Assembly (NCBI GenBank): GCA_963760225.1 | Contig: CAVXCD010000002.1 | Location: 1,074,187 to 1,138,186, forward strand | DNA: 64,000 nucleotides | Direction: 5' to 3' | From: 13-2-20CM-66-19 sp963760225 | GTDB taxonomy: Bacteria; Pseudomonadota; Gammaproteobacteria; Steroidobacterales; Steroidobacteraceae | Shown here: in pieces, positions 53,230 through 61,204 of the stretch | Numbering within the stretch: the stretch's first letter is position 1 | Layout: each line of letters begins with the position of its first letter | Program-made: the position numbers and the translations under genes | The notes under the pieces: generated by a model | Told to the model about the DNA's origin: nothing | The model's database searches: none | What the model saw: only the letters and a program-made list of their open reading frames with translations

Positions 53230-54393
53230 ATGAACTTCACCCGGCAATTCCTCGCGCTGCTGCGCATGAACCTCGAGGGCGAGGGCACGCGGCTCGGTTC
53301 GGTTCTCACGATCGTCGTCGGCGTGACGTGCACGGTCGCCGTGCTGGTGTCGATGCTCGCCATGGGGACGGGTGTGCACCGGCAGGCCTTAGGCGATGTG
53401 CACGACGACGAGGTCATCGTTCAAAGTAAGGGTGCGCAGGTCATCCAGAGCAATATCTCCAGAGACGAGACCGTCGCGGTGCGCGACCTGCCGGGTATCG
53501 CCAGGGGAGCGGATGGTGAGGCATACGTCGATGGGACAGTTCTGGTCCCCTTCGAGGGGCGCCGACGCGGCACCGGCAGACGGGTATTCTTTCCGCTCAT
53601 CGGCACCAGCGATCCCAAGGTTGAGCTGCGGCCGCCGGCACATCTCACCGAGGGGCGCTTGTTTCGACCGGGCCTTCACGAGGTCATCGCCACCAACGCC
53701 TGCGTGCGCCAATTCGAGGGATTTGAGCTCGGAGCCAAGCGCGAGGTGCGCGGCGTCGACTGGACCGTCGTCGGGCACTACGATCAGGGCGAGAGCCTGC
53801 AGTGCATCGTGCTCACCGACGCCGAGACGCTCATGACCCTCTTCGGCCGCAACGGCTACAACCGGATCACGGTGCGTCTCAAGGCGCCCTCCGACTACGA
53901 GACGTTTAACCGCGCCCTCGAGGCCAACCCGGCTCTCAAACTCGAAGCCAAGCGTGAGCGCGACTCGGTCGAGGCGGATTTCAAGCAGTTCAACGGGCTG
54001 CTCAACTTCGTGAGCTACTTCATCGGAACGATCATGGCGATCGGCGCGACCTTCGGCGCGGTGAATTCGCTCTACTCAATCGTGGACGCGCGTCGCCGGG
54101 AGCTCGCGACGCTGCGCGCGATCGGCTTCGGCTCCGGGGCCATCGTGGCCGCGACACTCATCGAGTCGACCCTGCTCGCCTTGCCTGGAGCGCTGCTCGG
54201 CGCCGCGCTCGCATGGATCTTGTTCCACGACATGGCGGTGAGCCCGTTCGGCTTCAGCTTCAAGCTCGACGTCACCCCGCAGCTCGCCGAGATCGGTATC
54301 GCGTGGGCGCTCATCATGGGCTTCATCGGCGGGCTCCTGCCGGCGCTGCGGGCGGCGCGCGTGCCGGTGACGACGGCGCTGCGCGCCACCTGA
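53230..54393 (+). CDS. ABC transporter permease, FtsX-type, second of a pair
   Basis: 387 residues, same plan as the preceding gene: N-terminal helix (GSVLTIVVGVTCTVAVLVSM), periplasmic domain of about 240 residues, FtsX region with VDARRRELATLRAIGFGSGA and a last helix ending LPALRAARVPVTTALRAT. The two permeases probably form a heterodimer. The next gene of the operon is cut off 5 bases downstream, and no ATPase remains. Confidence 0.87.
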   Translation: MNFTRQFLALLRMNLEGEGTRLGSVLTIVVGVTCTVAVLVSMLAMGTGVHRQALGDVHDDEVIVQSKGAQVIQSNISRDETVAVRDLPGIARGADGEAYVDGTVLVPFEGRRRGTGRRVFFPLIGTSDPKVELRPPAHLTEGRLFRPGLHEVIATNACVRQFEGFELGAKREVRGVDWTVVGHYDQGESLQCIVLTDAETLMTLFGRNGYNRITVRLKAPSDYETFNRALEANPALKLEAKRERDSVEADFKQFNGLLNFVSYFIGTIMAIGATFGAVNSLYSIVDARRRELATLRAIGFGSGAIVAATLIESTLLALPGALLGAALAWILFHDMAVSPFGFSFKLDVTPQLAEIGIAWALIMGFIGGLLPALRAARVPVTTALRAT

Positions 54394-54397
54394 GCCC

Positions 54398-54544
54398 ATG
54401 AACGATGCCCCGGCCGCTTCGCGGATCAAGGCGGAGCTGCGCCCCGCCGCTTCATTTGATGTTGCGCCAGTAACTCCCAGGTCTTGCCGCCGTCGCTCGA
54501 CTCCTCCTCGCGCCAGACGAAAGAATTGGGACGTATATCGTTGA
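54398..54544 (+). pseudogene. truncated start of the third ABC-operon gene
   Basis: ATG 54398 follows the second permease by 4 bases, a normal operon spacing. The first 14 or so residues (MNDAPAASRIKAEL) look like the start of an adaptor (membrane fusion) protein, but after about 54448 the frame runs into unrelated DNA and stops at 54544. The gene is therefore truncated by a recombination junction near 54450. Confidence 0.5.
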
Positions 54545-54590
54545 CCGGCCACCGAGTCTCCTTGTCAGCGAAATCTTGAGTGTCAAGCAC
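54429..54590 (-). pseudogene. C-terminal scrap of a DUF1579-like protein
   Basis: The minus frame reads DIRPNSFVWREEESSDGGKT then WELLAQHQMKRR, like the C-terminus of a DUF1579/beta-barrel protein (compare DGGRTW in the gene at 140-727). Upstream residues in the frame do not fit. The fragment adjoins the truncated ABC gene, so the junction lies between them. Confidence 0.4.
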
Positions 54591-54871
54591 GATCCGATCG
54601 TCTGCCGGACACTCCCGCAAGCGGACCTGCCCGAATACTTGAACGTGGTTGCCACACTGATCAAGAAGACAGACTCCCTGATCATCCGAAACCGCATCTT
54701 CGAGGCGGAATGCCGCGTGGTTCTCAACGGCGTACGCAACGAGGAAGAGCTGACCCGGGCAGTCGCGGAGCAATTCAGCCTTCCTGGATCGTCGCGCTAC
54801 CAATAGCCCCCGTAGCGAGATTCGATCTCGTCGACCGCTGGATTTCGACCTGCGCCTCAGGATCTGACTTG

Positions 54872-54920
54872 GTACAAAGGGAGGGACTCGAACCATCGAC
54901 CCCGGCATGATGAGCGCGTC
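54872..54920 (-). other. tRNA 3'-end relic D
   Basis: The minus strand reads GCGCTCATCATGCCGGGGTC, then GATGGTTCGAGTCCCTCCCT and TTGTACCA: part of the anticodon loop, variable loop, T-arm, acceptor and CCA. It has four or five differences from relic E, including the loop and acceptor, so it is an older or foreign copy. Confidence 0.75.
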
Positions 54921-55316
54921 AGTTGGCTCAAGGTAACATGTAGATTCAACAACTTGCCAATGAGCGCCCGTTGCAATTTAGCACCACGAAGCACACCTGA
55001 GCACAACTGATTCCCGCAAATTCCCCCCCCGCAGAGGAATGCTCTGCCAGTCAGCTCCCTCCCTCACGTCGACTACGCTCGCAACGACGAGCGCCGTGGA
55101 CCCTGCGGATGCGGAGAGCGACCGTATGAAACCGTCCCGGATCTTGCCGCTGCATGGGCTCTCGACGATTCGCCCGAAGGGGAGCATTCTTAACGACGGT
55201 TGGTCTGTAGCTCGGCCCGGCCCGTGGCCCTTGAGGGACTTGGGCTTTGAGTCCTACGGTTCGCAGCTAATAACAACCTCACGGCAAACTCATAATTAAA
55301 AGTGGAGGAACGAATC
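54921..55316. other. spacer with island-end motifs
   Basis: About 400 bases without a supported gene. GCACCACGAAGCAC (54981-54994) and CCCGCAAA near 55014 recur in the same order to the right of relic E. A run of eight C lies at 55024. The right end must contain the promoter of the UrcA-family gene. Confidence 0.5.
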
Positions 55317-55700
55317 ATGACGAGGACACTGATTAGAGGCGCGATCGGATTGCTCGCGGTCAGTTCGGTTAGCACTCTTGTCGTCGCCGATGACATGGGG
55401 GAAGTGACGGTCCAAGCTTCGCGGGTAGTGAGCAAGACTGTCGGTAAAACTGCGAGCGGCATACCCATTGTGGACGTCTCGCTGAGCTATGGGGTGAATG
55501 CGAAGGACCTGGACCTGTCATCGCACGCTGGTTTTATGGAGATGCAAAAGCGCATCAACGACGCCGCTGCGGCAGCCTGCAAAGAGCTCAGTCGCCAGTA
55601 TCCGAATTCCAGCCAGAACGATACGGATTGCGCCAAGGCCGCAGCCGCCAAAGCCATGGTCAAGGTAAACGAGCTCGCGGCCGCCGCACCTAAGAAGTAA
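55317..55700 (+). CDS. UrcA-family protein
   Basis: 127 residues from ATG 55317 with GGAGGAACG upstream; a GTG at 55302 is part of that site. A signal peptide (MTRTLIRGAIGLLAVSSVST) is followed by VDVSLSYGVNAKDLDLSSHA and MQKRINDAAAAACKELSRQY, the UrcA family pattern with its Cys pair (CKEL ... DCAKAAAAKAM). The protein is periplasmic and of unknown role. A strong terminator follows. Confidence 0.85.
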   Translation: MTRTLIRGAIGLLAVSSVSTLVVADDMGEVTVQASRVVSKTVGKTASGIPIVDVSLSYGVNAKDLDLSSHAGFMEMQKRINDAAAAACKELSRQYPNSSQNDTDCAKAAAAKAMVKVNELAAAAPKK

Positions 55701-55772
55701 TTGCGCGCCTGGTTGAGCGGCGGTGACGCGCGGCGGGCGTCAGTATCGGGCGCGCTGCGGGTCATCGGATAA

Positions 55773-55806
55773 AGAGCGGCGGGGTGAGCCCCGCCGCTCT
55801 GAGTTT
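55773..55806 (+). terminator. strong intrinsic terminator
   Basis: A perfect 12-bp stem AGAGCGGCGGGG/CCCCGCCGCTCT (55773-55784 and 55789-55800) with a 4-base loop and GAGTTTT after it. It ends the UrcA-family transcript and could also act on the convergent gene. Confidence 0.8.
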
Positions 55807-55865
55807 TCCGCGGCCTTCGCGGATGACCGCGCACGTACAGGTCCTCGGCGATGACGCCGCCTCGG

Positions 55866-56276
55866 CTAATTCTGCGGGAAGGTGATAGAGCTCGAAACGA
55901 TGCCGCCCAAGATGCCTATCAGATCGAGCGTGGCGTTAGTCACATTGCTCTGAGGGTTCTTGTCACAATGTTTCCGGATGAACAGCAGGATCGAGTTTGC
56001 ATCCGGTGGAGAAATGGGGTTTGGCGCCTCGGCCTCCTGAAACGTTGGCGAGAACGCCGCTCGGGTGTTATACGCGCTGATAAAGCCCCAGGCCCATTGC
56101 ACTATCAGGTTCATTTGTCCGGAGCTGTTTGGCGCACTGTCGTACTTGCTGAACTTCGCGCACGAAAACGTTCCCGTGCCTATCGTTCCGACTCCCTGCG
56201 TTTTGTCATCGGCTCGGGTCGGCACGGACAACGTACCCGCCAGCAGCAAGACCGCGATAGCCCAGTAGCATTTCAT
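55866..56276 (-). CDS. secreted hypothetical protein (Rap1a/HdeA-like size)
   Basis: 136 residues with a signal peptide (MKCYWAIAVLLLAGTLSVPT). The mature part has FSCAKFSKYDSAPN, IVQWAWGFISAYNTRA and FIRKHCDKNPQSNV, two Cys spaced as in small helical periplasmic proteins of the HdeA or Rap1a kind. The family assignment is uncertain. It converges on the UrcA-family gene across the terminator. Confidence 0.65.
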   Translation of the reverse strand: MKCYWAIAVLLLAGTLSVPTRADDKTQGVGTIGTGTFSCAKFSKYDSAPNSSGQMNLIVQWAWGFISAYNTRAAFSPTFQEAEAPNPISPPDANSILLFIRKHCDKNPQSNVTNATLDLIGILGGIVSSSITFPQN

Positions 56277-56700
56277 TGCCGTCTCCCGGCTTCTAATTAT
56301 TAGGGAGGCCCCGTCTTCCCACGTTCGCGCAGGCCTTAGCGGACTGCAGGCCTGGTGACGCTAACACAGCTCTAAGCGACCGGGGCAGACGGCCGTTGCA
56401 GCTAAGTGCCTGAAAGTGCATCGACGTGCAGGAGAGACTCCCGCAAATCTCCCGCGCGCGAGAATGTATTGTGGCGAGCAAACTAGCAGACTTTACGCGT
56501 CCTTGCTCAGCTGCCGCAATGCGCGTTCAGCGTTCATGCTCCTCGAAATACACGCCAGTAGGGTCCGTGGTGGTGCCGATAGACATCCTCGCTCTTCCTG
56601 GATCTCGATTTTCGGAAACATCCGGGCGCGGATCCGGCACGAAGCCGCTGCATAGAATTGACCCTCATGCGCTTCTCCCTGTCTCCGTCCGATGAGACCG
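56277..56700. other. gene-free spacer
   Basis: 424 bases between two minus-strand genes. Plus-strand frames here are short and show no signal. CTCCCGCAAA at 56446 resembles the motif seen near relics D and E. No relic was found. Confidence 0.4.
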
Positions 56701-57669
56701 CTATGCCGACGGGGAGCCAGGCACCTCCGGAGCAGGCGCGGCTTGCGTCACATTGTCCAGAAATGTTGCGGAAGGGACGAAGAACAGCGTCCCCGTAATT
56801 GCTCGGCTGAAGTCCAGAAGGTGGTCGTAATTGCCTGGCGGATTTCCGATGAACATATTTTTCAGCATCCGCTCGATTCTATGTGGCGAACGCGCGTAGC
56901 CGATGAAATAGGTTCCGAACTCACCCTTGCCGACATCGCCGAACGGCATATTGTCGCGGACGATGTCAAGCTGCTGTCCGTCCTCGACTATCGTTGTCAG
57001 AACATTGTGCGCGAAGGGAGGCTTTGCGGCATCTTCCAGTTCGATGTCGGAGAGCTTCTTGCGCCCAATGATCCCCTCCTGTCTCTCGACAGGGACTTCG
57101 TTCCATTTCGGAAGGTCGTGAAGGTACTTCTGCACGATGGCGTAGCTCCCGCCGGCAAAGGTGGGGTCCTCGTCGCCAATGATCACGGCGTCCGTGCAGG
57201 CCCGCCCGACGGGATTTTCAGTTCCATCGACGAATCCGATAAGGTCTCGATCATCGAAATATTTGAAGCCGTGAGTTTCATCTTCAACTGTGAGTGCCGA
57301 CCCGAGCCTACACATGATCTGCATCGCGAGTTCAAAGCAGACGTCCATGCGCGTCGCGCGGATGTGGAATAGGACGTCGCCCGGCGTCGAAACGGCGTGA
57401 TGTTGGCCGCGCAACTCTCGAAAGGGATGCAAATCCTTCGGGCTCGGTTCACCGAATAGCCGCGACCAAACCTCAGAGCCAAATCCCATCACGCAGGATA
57501 GTCCGCTATCAAGATCGCGAAAGCCCACGGCACGCAGGATGCCAGCGAGGTCGCCGCAAAACGCCTGGACTGTCCGGACGCTTTCTGCGCCGTCGTTCAG
57601 TCTTGCGACGATGAATATCGCCGATCGCGAGAGCTTTGCAGCAACTGACTGGCTTTCAATCGATTTCAC
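56701..57669 (-). CDS. Dyp-type haem peroxidase
   Basis: 322 residues. The GxxDG motif is GFVDGTENP (145-153, catalytic Asp D148), and the proximal haem ligand is probably H221 in KPPFAHN. The protein has the two-ferredoxin-like-domain length without a signal or Tat sequence, so it is cytosolic or encapsulated (type B-like). It oxidises dyes or phenolics with hydrogen peroxide. No encapsulin gene is adjacent. Confidence 0.92.
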   Translation of the reverse strand: MKSIESQSVAAKLSRSAIFIVARLNDGAESVRTVQAFCGDLAGILRAVGFRDLDSGLSCVMGFGSEVWSRLFGEPSPKDLHPFRELRGQHHAVSTPGDVLFHIRATRMDVCFELAMQIMCRLGSALTVEDETHGFKYFDDRDLIGFVDGTENPVGRACTDAVIIGDEDPTFAGGSYAIVQKYLHDLPKWNEVPVERQEGIIGRKKLSDIELEDAAKPPFAHNVLTTIVEDGQQLDIVRDNMPFGDVGKGEFGTYFIGYARSPHRIERMLKNMFIGNPPGNYDHLLDFSRAITGTLFFVPSATFLDNVTQAAPAPEVPGSPSA

Positions 57670-57689
57670 AAATCATTCCCCTCCCCATC

Positions 57690-57850
57690 TCGGCGCGCGT
57701 TGAGTCGCTCGGCAGTCACCTGTTCAACGACAAGCTTCGCGAGTCGGAGGACTACTACAATTACCACCGACCGCACGGAGCCCTCGATGGGCAAACCCCA
57801 TACGAACGGCTCATGGCAACAACCACTGCCAGTCTGTCACCGAGGCTTGA
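57690..57850 (+). pseudogene. C-terminal remnant of an IS3/IS481-type transposase
   Basis: The plus frame contains DYYNYHRPHGALDGQTPYER, the classic end of a DDE integrase-core transposase, preceded by FNDKLRES. No N-terminal part or inverted repeats are visible. The frame runs on into the tRNA relic E. Confidence 0.7.
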
Positions 57851-57870
57851 GACCTTACATGAGATAATTG

Positions 57871-57915
57871 GTGGAAAGGGAGGGACTCGAACCCTCGACC
57901 CCGGCATTATGAGCG
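57871..57915 (-). other. tRNA-Met(CAT) 3'-half relic E
   Basis: The best preserved copy. The minus strand gives the anticodon loop CTCATAA, stem TGCCG, variable loop GGGTC, T-arm GAGGGTTCGAGTCCCTC, acceptor CCTTTCC and ACCA. The pattern CTCATAATG...GGGGTC suits elongator tRNA-Met. The 5' half is missing: the left stem half is replaced by foreign bases, so it is not a functional tRNA gene but an attachment-site remnant. Confidence 0.8.
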
Positions 57916-58129
57916 CTGAGGCGTATTGTTGAATCAATGACTTACATGCCAGAAAGCGGCTGAAAACGGGGCAGGAGCGGGGGGGTCGGAGCACAAAACG
58001 GGCACAGCGCGGCACCACGAAGCACGGACCACGACCGAGTCCCGCAAAGGTGCCTGCATTACCGTCGCTTGCGGGAACACAGCAACACGCAGTGGCGATT
58101 TGCTCGGGCGAGCGTCTCAAGTTGACCCG
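57916..58129. other. flank of relic E with shared island-end motifs
   Basis: About 215 bases with no gene. GCACCACGAAGCAC (58012-58025) and GTCCCGCAAA (near 58041) match the DNA right of relic D. A run of seven G lies near 57985. This is possibly the end segment of the integrating elements. Confidence 0.45.
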
Positions 58130-58343
58130 GACCCGCCTATCACGACCGTCCGGTATCCGGCAGCCAAATGATTGCTCGATTGCTCGGCGGATATTGCCGT
58201 CGATCTCTATGCGTTGCATATCGAAAATGTTTCCGCCTTTCCATCGTCCGACTTGCTTACGGACACCCAATTGCTTGATTGCTTGCCTGCGCGGTGCAGC
58301 AGGTCAGCGCCAGGGCGGCAAGCGCCGCTGCCATTATTTTCAT
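58130..58343 (-). pseudogene. broken secreted protein, surface-adhesin-E-like
   Basis: A signal peptide MKIMAAALAALALTCCTAQA starts at 58343. The mature part is split over three frames: SNWVSVSKSDDGKAE in one, then FDMQRIEIDGNIRRA in another. Removing one copy of an 8-base tandem duplication (ATTGCTTG at 58270-58285) and restoring one T in the run near 58226 joins these parts. A second duplication (ATTGCTCG, 58171-58186) lies further downstream. The joined protein resembles the small secreted adhesin-E type (Trp-Val start, Asp-Gly turn, FD.xxI strand). Confidence 0.55.
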
Positions 58344-58348
58344 AAGGG

Positions 58349-58687
58349 TTATTCGCCCTTGGTGTCGATGTACATGGTGCCGCCCTCAACGCGTATTTTG
58401 GGAAGCCCGTCGCCTTGAGGAATGTTGTACAGGGTGGCCAACGACTGAATGTCGTTATTCGCCGTCGTCGCGACCGCAGGCGTACGCAGTTCCTTATTCG
58501 ATAAAGTTTTCAGTGAATTAAGGAAAGAAATAAGGAGCGTTGTCCCTTTCACGTTCTTTTGTCGCTCAATTATGAAGCCACGCCACGCGAACCAAGCGAT
58601 AGCAACAGTAGCTGCCGTTGTAATTACAGTGCAGATGAGCGTCGTGTCGTCGTTGGTCCACGACTCTGTGCATATGTGCCAGGCCAT
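58349..58687 (-). CDS. single-pass membrane hypothetical protein
   Basis: 112 residues. One hydrophobic helix near residues 16-38 (LICTVITTAATVAIAWFAWR) follows a short N-terminus. The cytosolic part contains IIERQKNVKGTTLLISFLNS and ends TMYIDTKGE. Its stop lies 5 bases before the start of the broken secreted gene, so both were probably one transcript. Family unknown. Confidence 0.6.
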   Translation of the reverse strand: MAWHICTESWTNDDTTLICTVITTAATVAIAWFAWRGFIIERQKNVKGTTLLISFLNSLKTLSNKELRTPAVATTANNDIQSLATLYNIPQGDGLPKIRVEGGTMYIDTKGE

Positions 58688-58782
58688 TTGTTCCCCCTGT
58701 TATCCTGTTATCACGAACGGTATGCCAGCTTTTGGCCTGCTGACACAGATCGGTCTGTTCCTTAGCCAAGGTCCACCCACGC

Positions 58783-59307
58783 CTACCGCCGATCTGCCGA
58801 CTGATCCAAGGCTGGCTTGAGCCGCTCTCTAATTTCGTCAACGTCGTAAGACCTTGCAGCCAAGAAGGTCACTAACGGCAAGGCGATTGCCTCACAGACG
58901 CTTGCGACAAAGGCGTCTCTCTTCTTGGCTCGGCTAGCGGAGTGAGAGCTATCGTTGAGTTCTACAGCGCACAGGGGCTCGCAGGAGTCGACAGCACACA
59001 CTAGGAAGTCAAAGTGCTTGTAAGCGACTCGATTCAGGGCCGCTTGGCGCGCCTGAGGCGACAAGCCAGGCTTCACTTCAGCAAGGTCCCCGACCCTGAC
59101 CTTTCCGAAAATTCGGTAGCTTGAACCAAGTGCTACCCCCAGAGCGCCAAGGAACTTCAGCTCAGCCGGACTGAACAGCGCCTTGGCACGCTGATACGGT
59201 ACAGGTGGTAGTCGCCCTCGACGCGCAAAAGCAATCAGTGCGAGCACGGCGAGCACCGCGGCACCGATAGCGACAAATGCGATCAGTGGTTTCGCAAGCG
59301 CTTCCAT
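58783..59307 (-). CDS. DUF2726-domain membrane-anchored protein
   Basis: 174 residues from ATG 59307; the open frame to 59409 runs through the tRNA-Phe relic and is not part of the gene. One N-terminal membrane helix (IAFVAIGAAVLAVLALIAFA) is followed by the DUF2726 domain: KALFSPAELKFLGALGVAL, VRVGDLAEVKPGLS, HFDFLVCAVDSCEPLCAVEL and KRDAFVASVCEAIALPLV. This domain has a restriction-endonuclease-like fold in part (E...D...ExN), but nuclease activity is unproven. Confidence 0.8.
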   Translation of the reverse strand: MEALAKPLIAFVAIGAAVLAVLALIAFARRGRLPPVPYQRAKALFSPAELKFLGALGVALGSSYRIFGKVRVGDLAEVKPGLSPQARQAALNRVAYKHFDFLVCAVDSCEPLCAVELNDSSHSASRAKKRDAFVASVCEAIALPLVTFLAARSYDVDEIRERLKPALDQSADRR

Positions 59308-59333
59308 GGCACCCAAATCCGCCCACATAATTC

Positions 59334-59385
59334 TCGGTGGCCAGGGCGGAATCGAACCACCGAGACGCGGATTTTCAGCCGAAAA
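59334..59385 (-). other. tRNA-Phe(GAA) 3'-half relic F
   Basis: The minus strand reads GGCTGAAAATCCGCGTCTCG, then GTGGTTCGATTCCGCCCTGG and CCACC. The anticodon loop TGAAAAT, the variable loop and the T-arm are those of tRNA-Phe. The 5' half is absent. It is an attachment remnant of a different tRNA from relics A-E, next to the DUF2726 gene start. Confidence 0.75.
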
Positions 59386-59491
59386 AGAGGCGTCCCCACC
59401 CCAACCCAAGAAGACCTAACGGCTCTCGACAATCCTCCGCGGCCGCCGCGCGAACAAAGCGAACGCTTGGACCCCGCTGCCCCAAGTTGCA

Positions 59492-61170
59492 CTAGAGGTC
59501 CCACAATTTCGAGAGTCGGCCGGTGAGCTCCTCCTGCCGGCTCTTCAGATGGTTTACCGTCCAGGACTGGGCTTGCAGCACGGCTTGGGTAATCGGAAAG
59601 GGCGATGTTCCATCCTCGGAGGCGAAATACTCTCGCTTCTTGCGCTCGAAGTCCCAGTTCGACGCGCGAGTGTTGACCCTGCGTGTCAGGAAGACGAGAT
59701 TCGCGACGCGGTGTGTCCACTCCTCGCGCTCCTCCGTCACCGGAAACAGGGTTGACCACTGGCTCTTGGGATCGACAGTCTGCGGCAGCACGTGCTCGAT
59801 TGAAACGAGCTTGTCATACTGCGCTCCCCCGGTTGCTAGCGCCTCGTCAAGCCGCTGAAGTACTGGCTTACAAACGCGCGTTTTCAAGTAGATCGATCCG
59901 TTGAGCTCGTCTCGGAAACTCGTCTTCTCCGAGCCGCTGAGGGCAAGTCCCGGCGCGGGCAAATCGCGGCCGGTCCGGGGGTCGAACTCGTCCATCACCG
60001 CGGCATAGCGCGCAACGCGTTCATTGATCCCCTGCCGCGTCACAAACAGAAAATACGTAAGTCGCTCTAGGTGGACTAGAAACTCGCCGATTGCCTGATC
60101 ATCTCCCGGCTTAGCCTTCCAAAGGCGCAATATCGCGGGAGGAAGCCAATCCTTGTTGTCAACCCGGTCGAGCGACCGGACGGCTCGAACCGCTTGCGCT
60201 CCGAATCGCACTTCAACTCGAGTGGGGTCGCGCAAGAGCAGTATGGCGTCGGCGATGGGCTCAAGTACCTTGGCGAGGAAGTCCTCGGGCGCCGGCCGGA
60301 ATGGGCTCACGACTGCCGGAAATCCGGTTTCTAACGCCGTCCGCGCCTTGTCCCGCTCATAGATCATGGGGATGTGCCCAAAGAGCTCGACCATACCGTC
60401 TCTGCCTAATGCATTCTCGACCGCCTCCCAACGGTCAGCTGCATCGGACTGAGCACTTGCAACGCTGAGACGCTCGAGCAGTTCGGCCTTGAGAATATCC
60501 GTGGGAGTAAGATCCAGTCCACGGGCGTTCAGGACCGTAAAGATGCGACGGGCAGATTCCGACTCGGAACAGCGACCACGACGAGATAGCATCGTTGCAG
60601 AACGAATGCTACCAGGCGATTCCTGTAAGCCTCGTCCACCTTCTGCAGCTCGTCGCGTAGATATCGCGCGTTCTCCCCGATCCGCTGCTGGCTGCCCCTA
60701 AGAAATCTCGCGTCTGGCAGGCTCTGAGTCGCGTTGGGCTCCTGGATCGTCTTTTGGAAAAACGCGCGGTCGTCGCGTCGTAAGAGGAGTCGGCAGCCCT
60801 GATCGATTCCGAGGTCCGGATTTGCCCGCTGCAGGATGAGCTGTGTTCTGAGGATGCGCTGCTCGAGGTCGCTCGTCAGGTCTCGAAGGACACTCAGAAG
60901 AACTGTGAGCGTGGTTAGACGTTGCTGGCCGTCGACCACCTGGGACGCCGGACTGCCGGGCGCCTTTATGAGCACTACGCTGCCCAGGAAATACGTGCCT
61001 GGGTTCGCTTTGTCGAGTTCATCGCGCAGGTCTGTCAGGAGCTGGCGAGTCTGGTCGATCTCCCAAGCATATGGCCGCTGATACGGGGGGATCTCAAAAG
61101 CATAAGCATCGCTAAAGATGCGCCCTACCGTCTGCTCGTGTGCTTCGATCGGATTCAACGCTATTGTCAT
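59492..61170 (-). pseudogene. GmrSD-like DUF262/DUF1524 protein with frameshift
   Basis: ATG 61170 has GGGAGGAG upstream. The first part (61170 to about 60580) is a DUF262 (GmrS-like) domain: IPPYQRPYAW and VVDGQQRLTTLTVLL. The second part (about 60590-59492), in the next frame, continues with SESARRIFTVLNARGLDLTP and ends in a DUF1524 HNH domain (SIEHVLPQ). One base is missing near 60575: with it, 1680 bases would give 559 residues. The intact family is a type IV modification-dependent restriction enzyme. Here it is probably inactive, unless the shift is a sequencing error. Confidence 0.8.
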
Positions 61171-61204
61171 CGCTCCTCCCTATCCAGTTCAGCATTCCTA
61201 TGCG

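Noticed and set aside
54576..54806. 76-residue plus-strand frame after the ABC permeases
   Set aside because: No good start signal, lies opposite the DUF1579-like scrap, and matches no family; it is left as rearranged junction DNA.
57871..57915. A functional tRNA-Met gene on the minus strand
   Set aside because: Only the half from the anticodon loop to CCA is present; the D-arm and the 5' acceptor strand are not found, and the left anticodon-stem half is mismatched.
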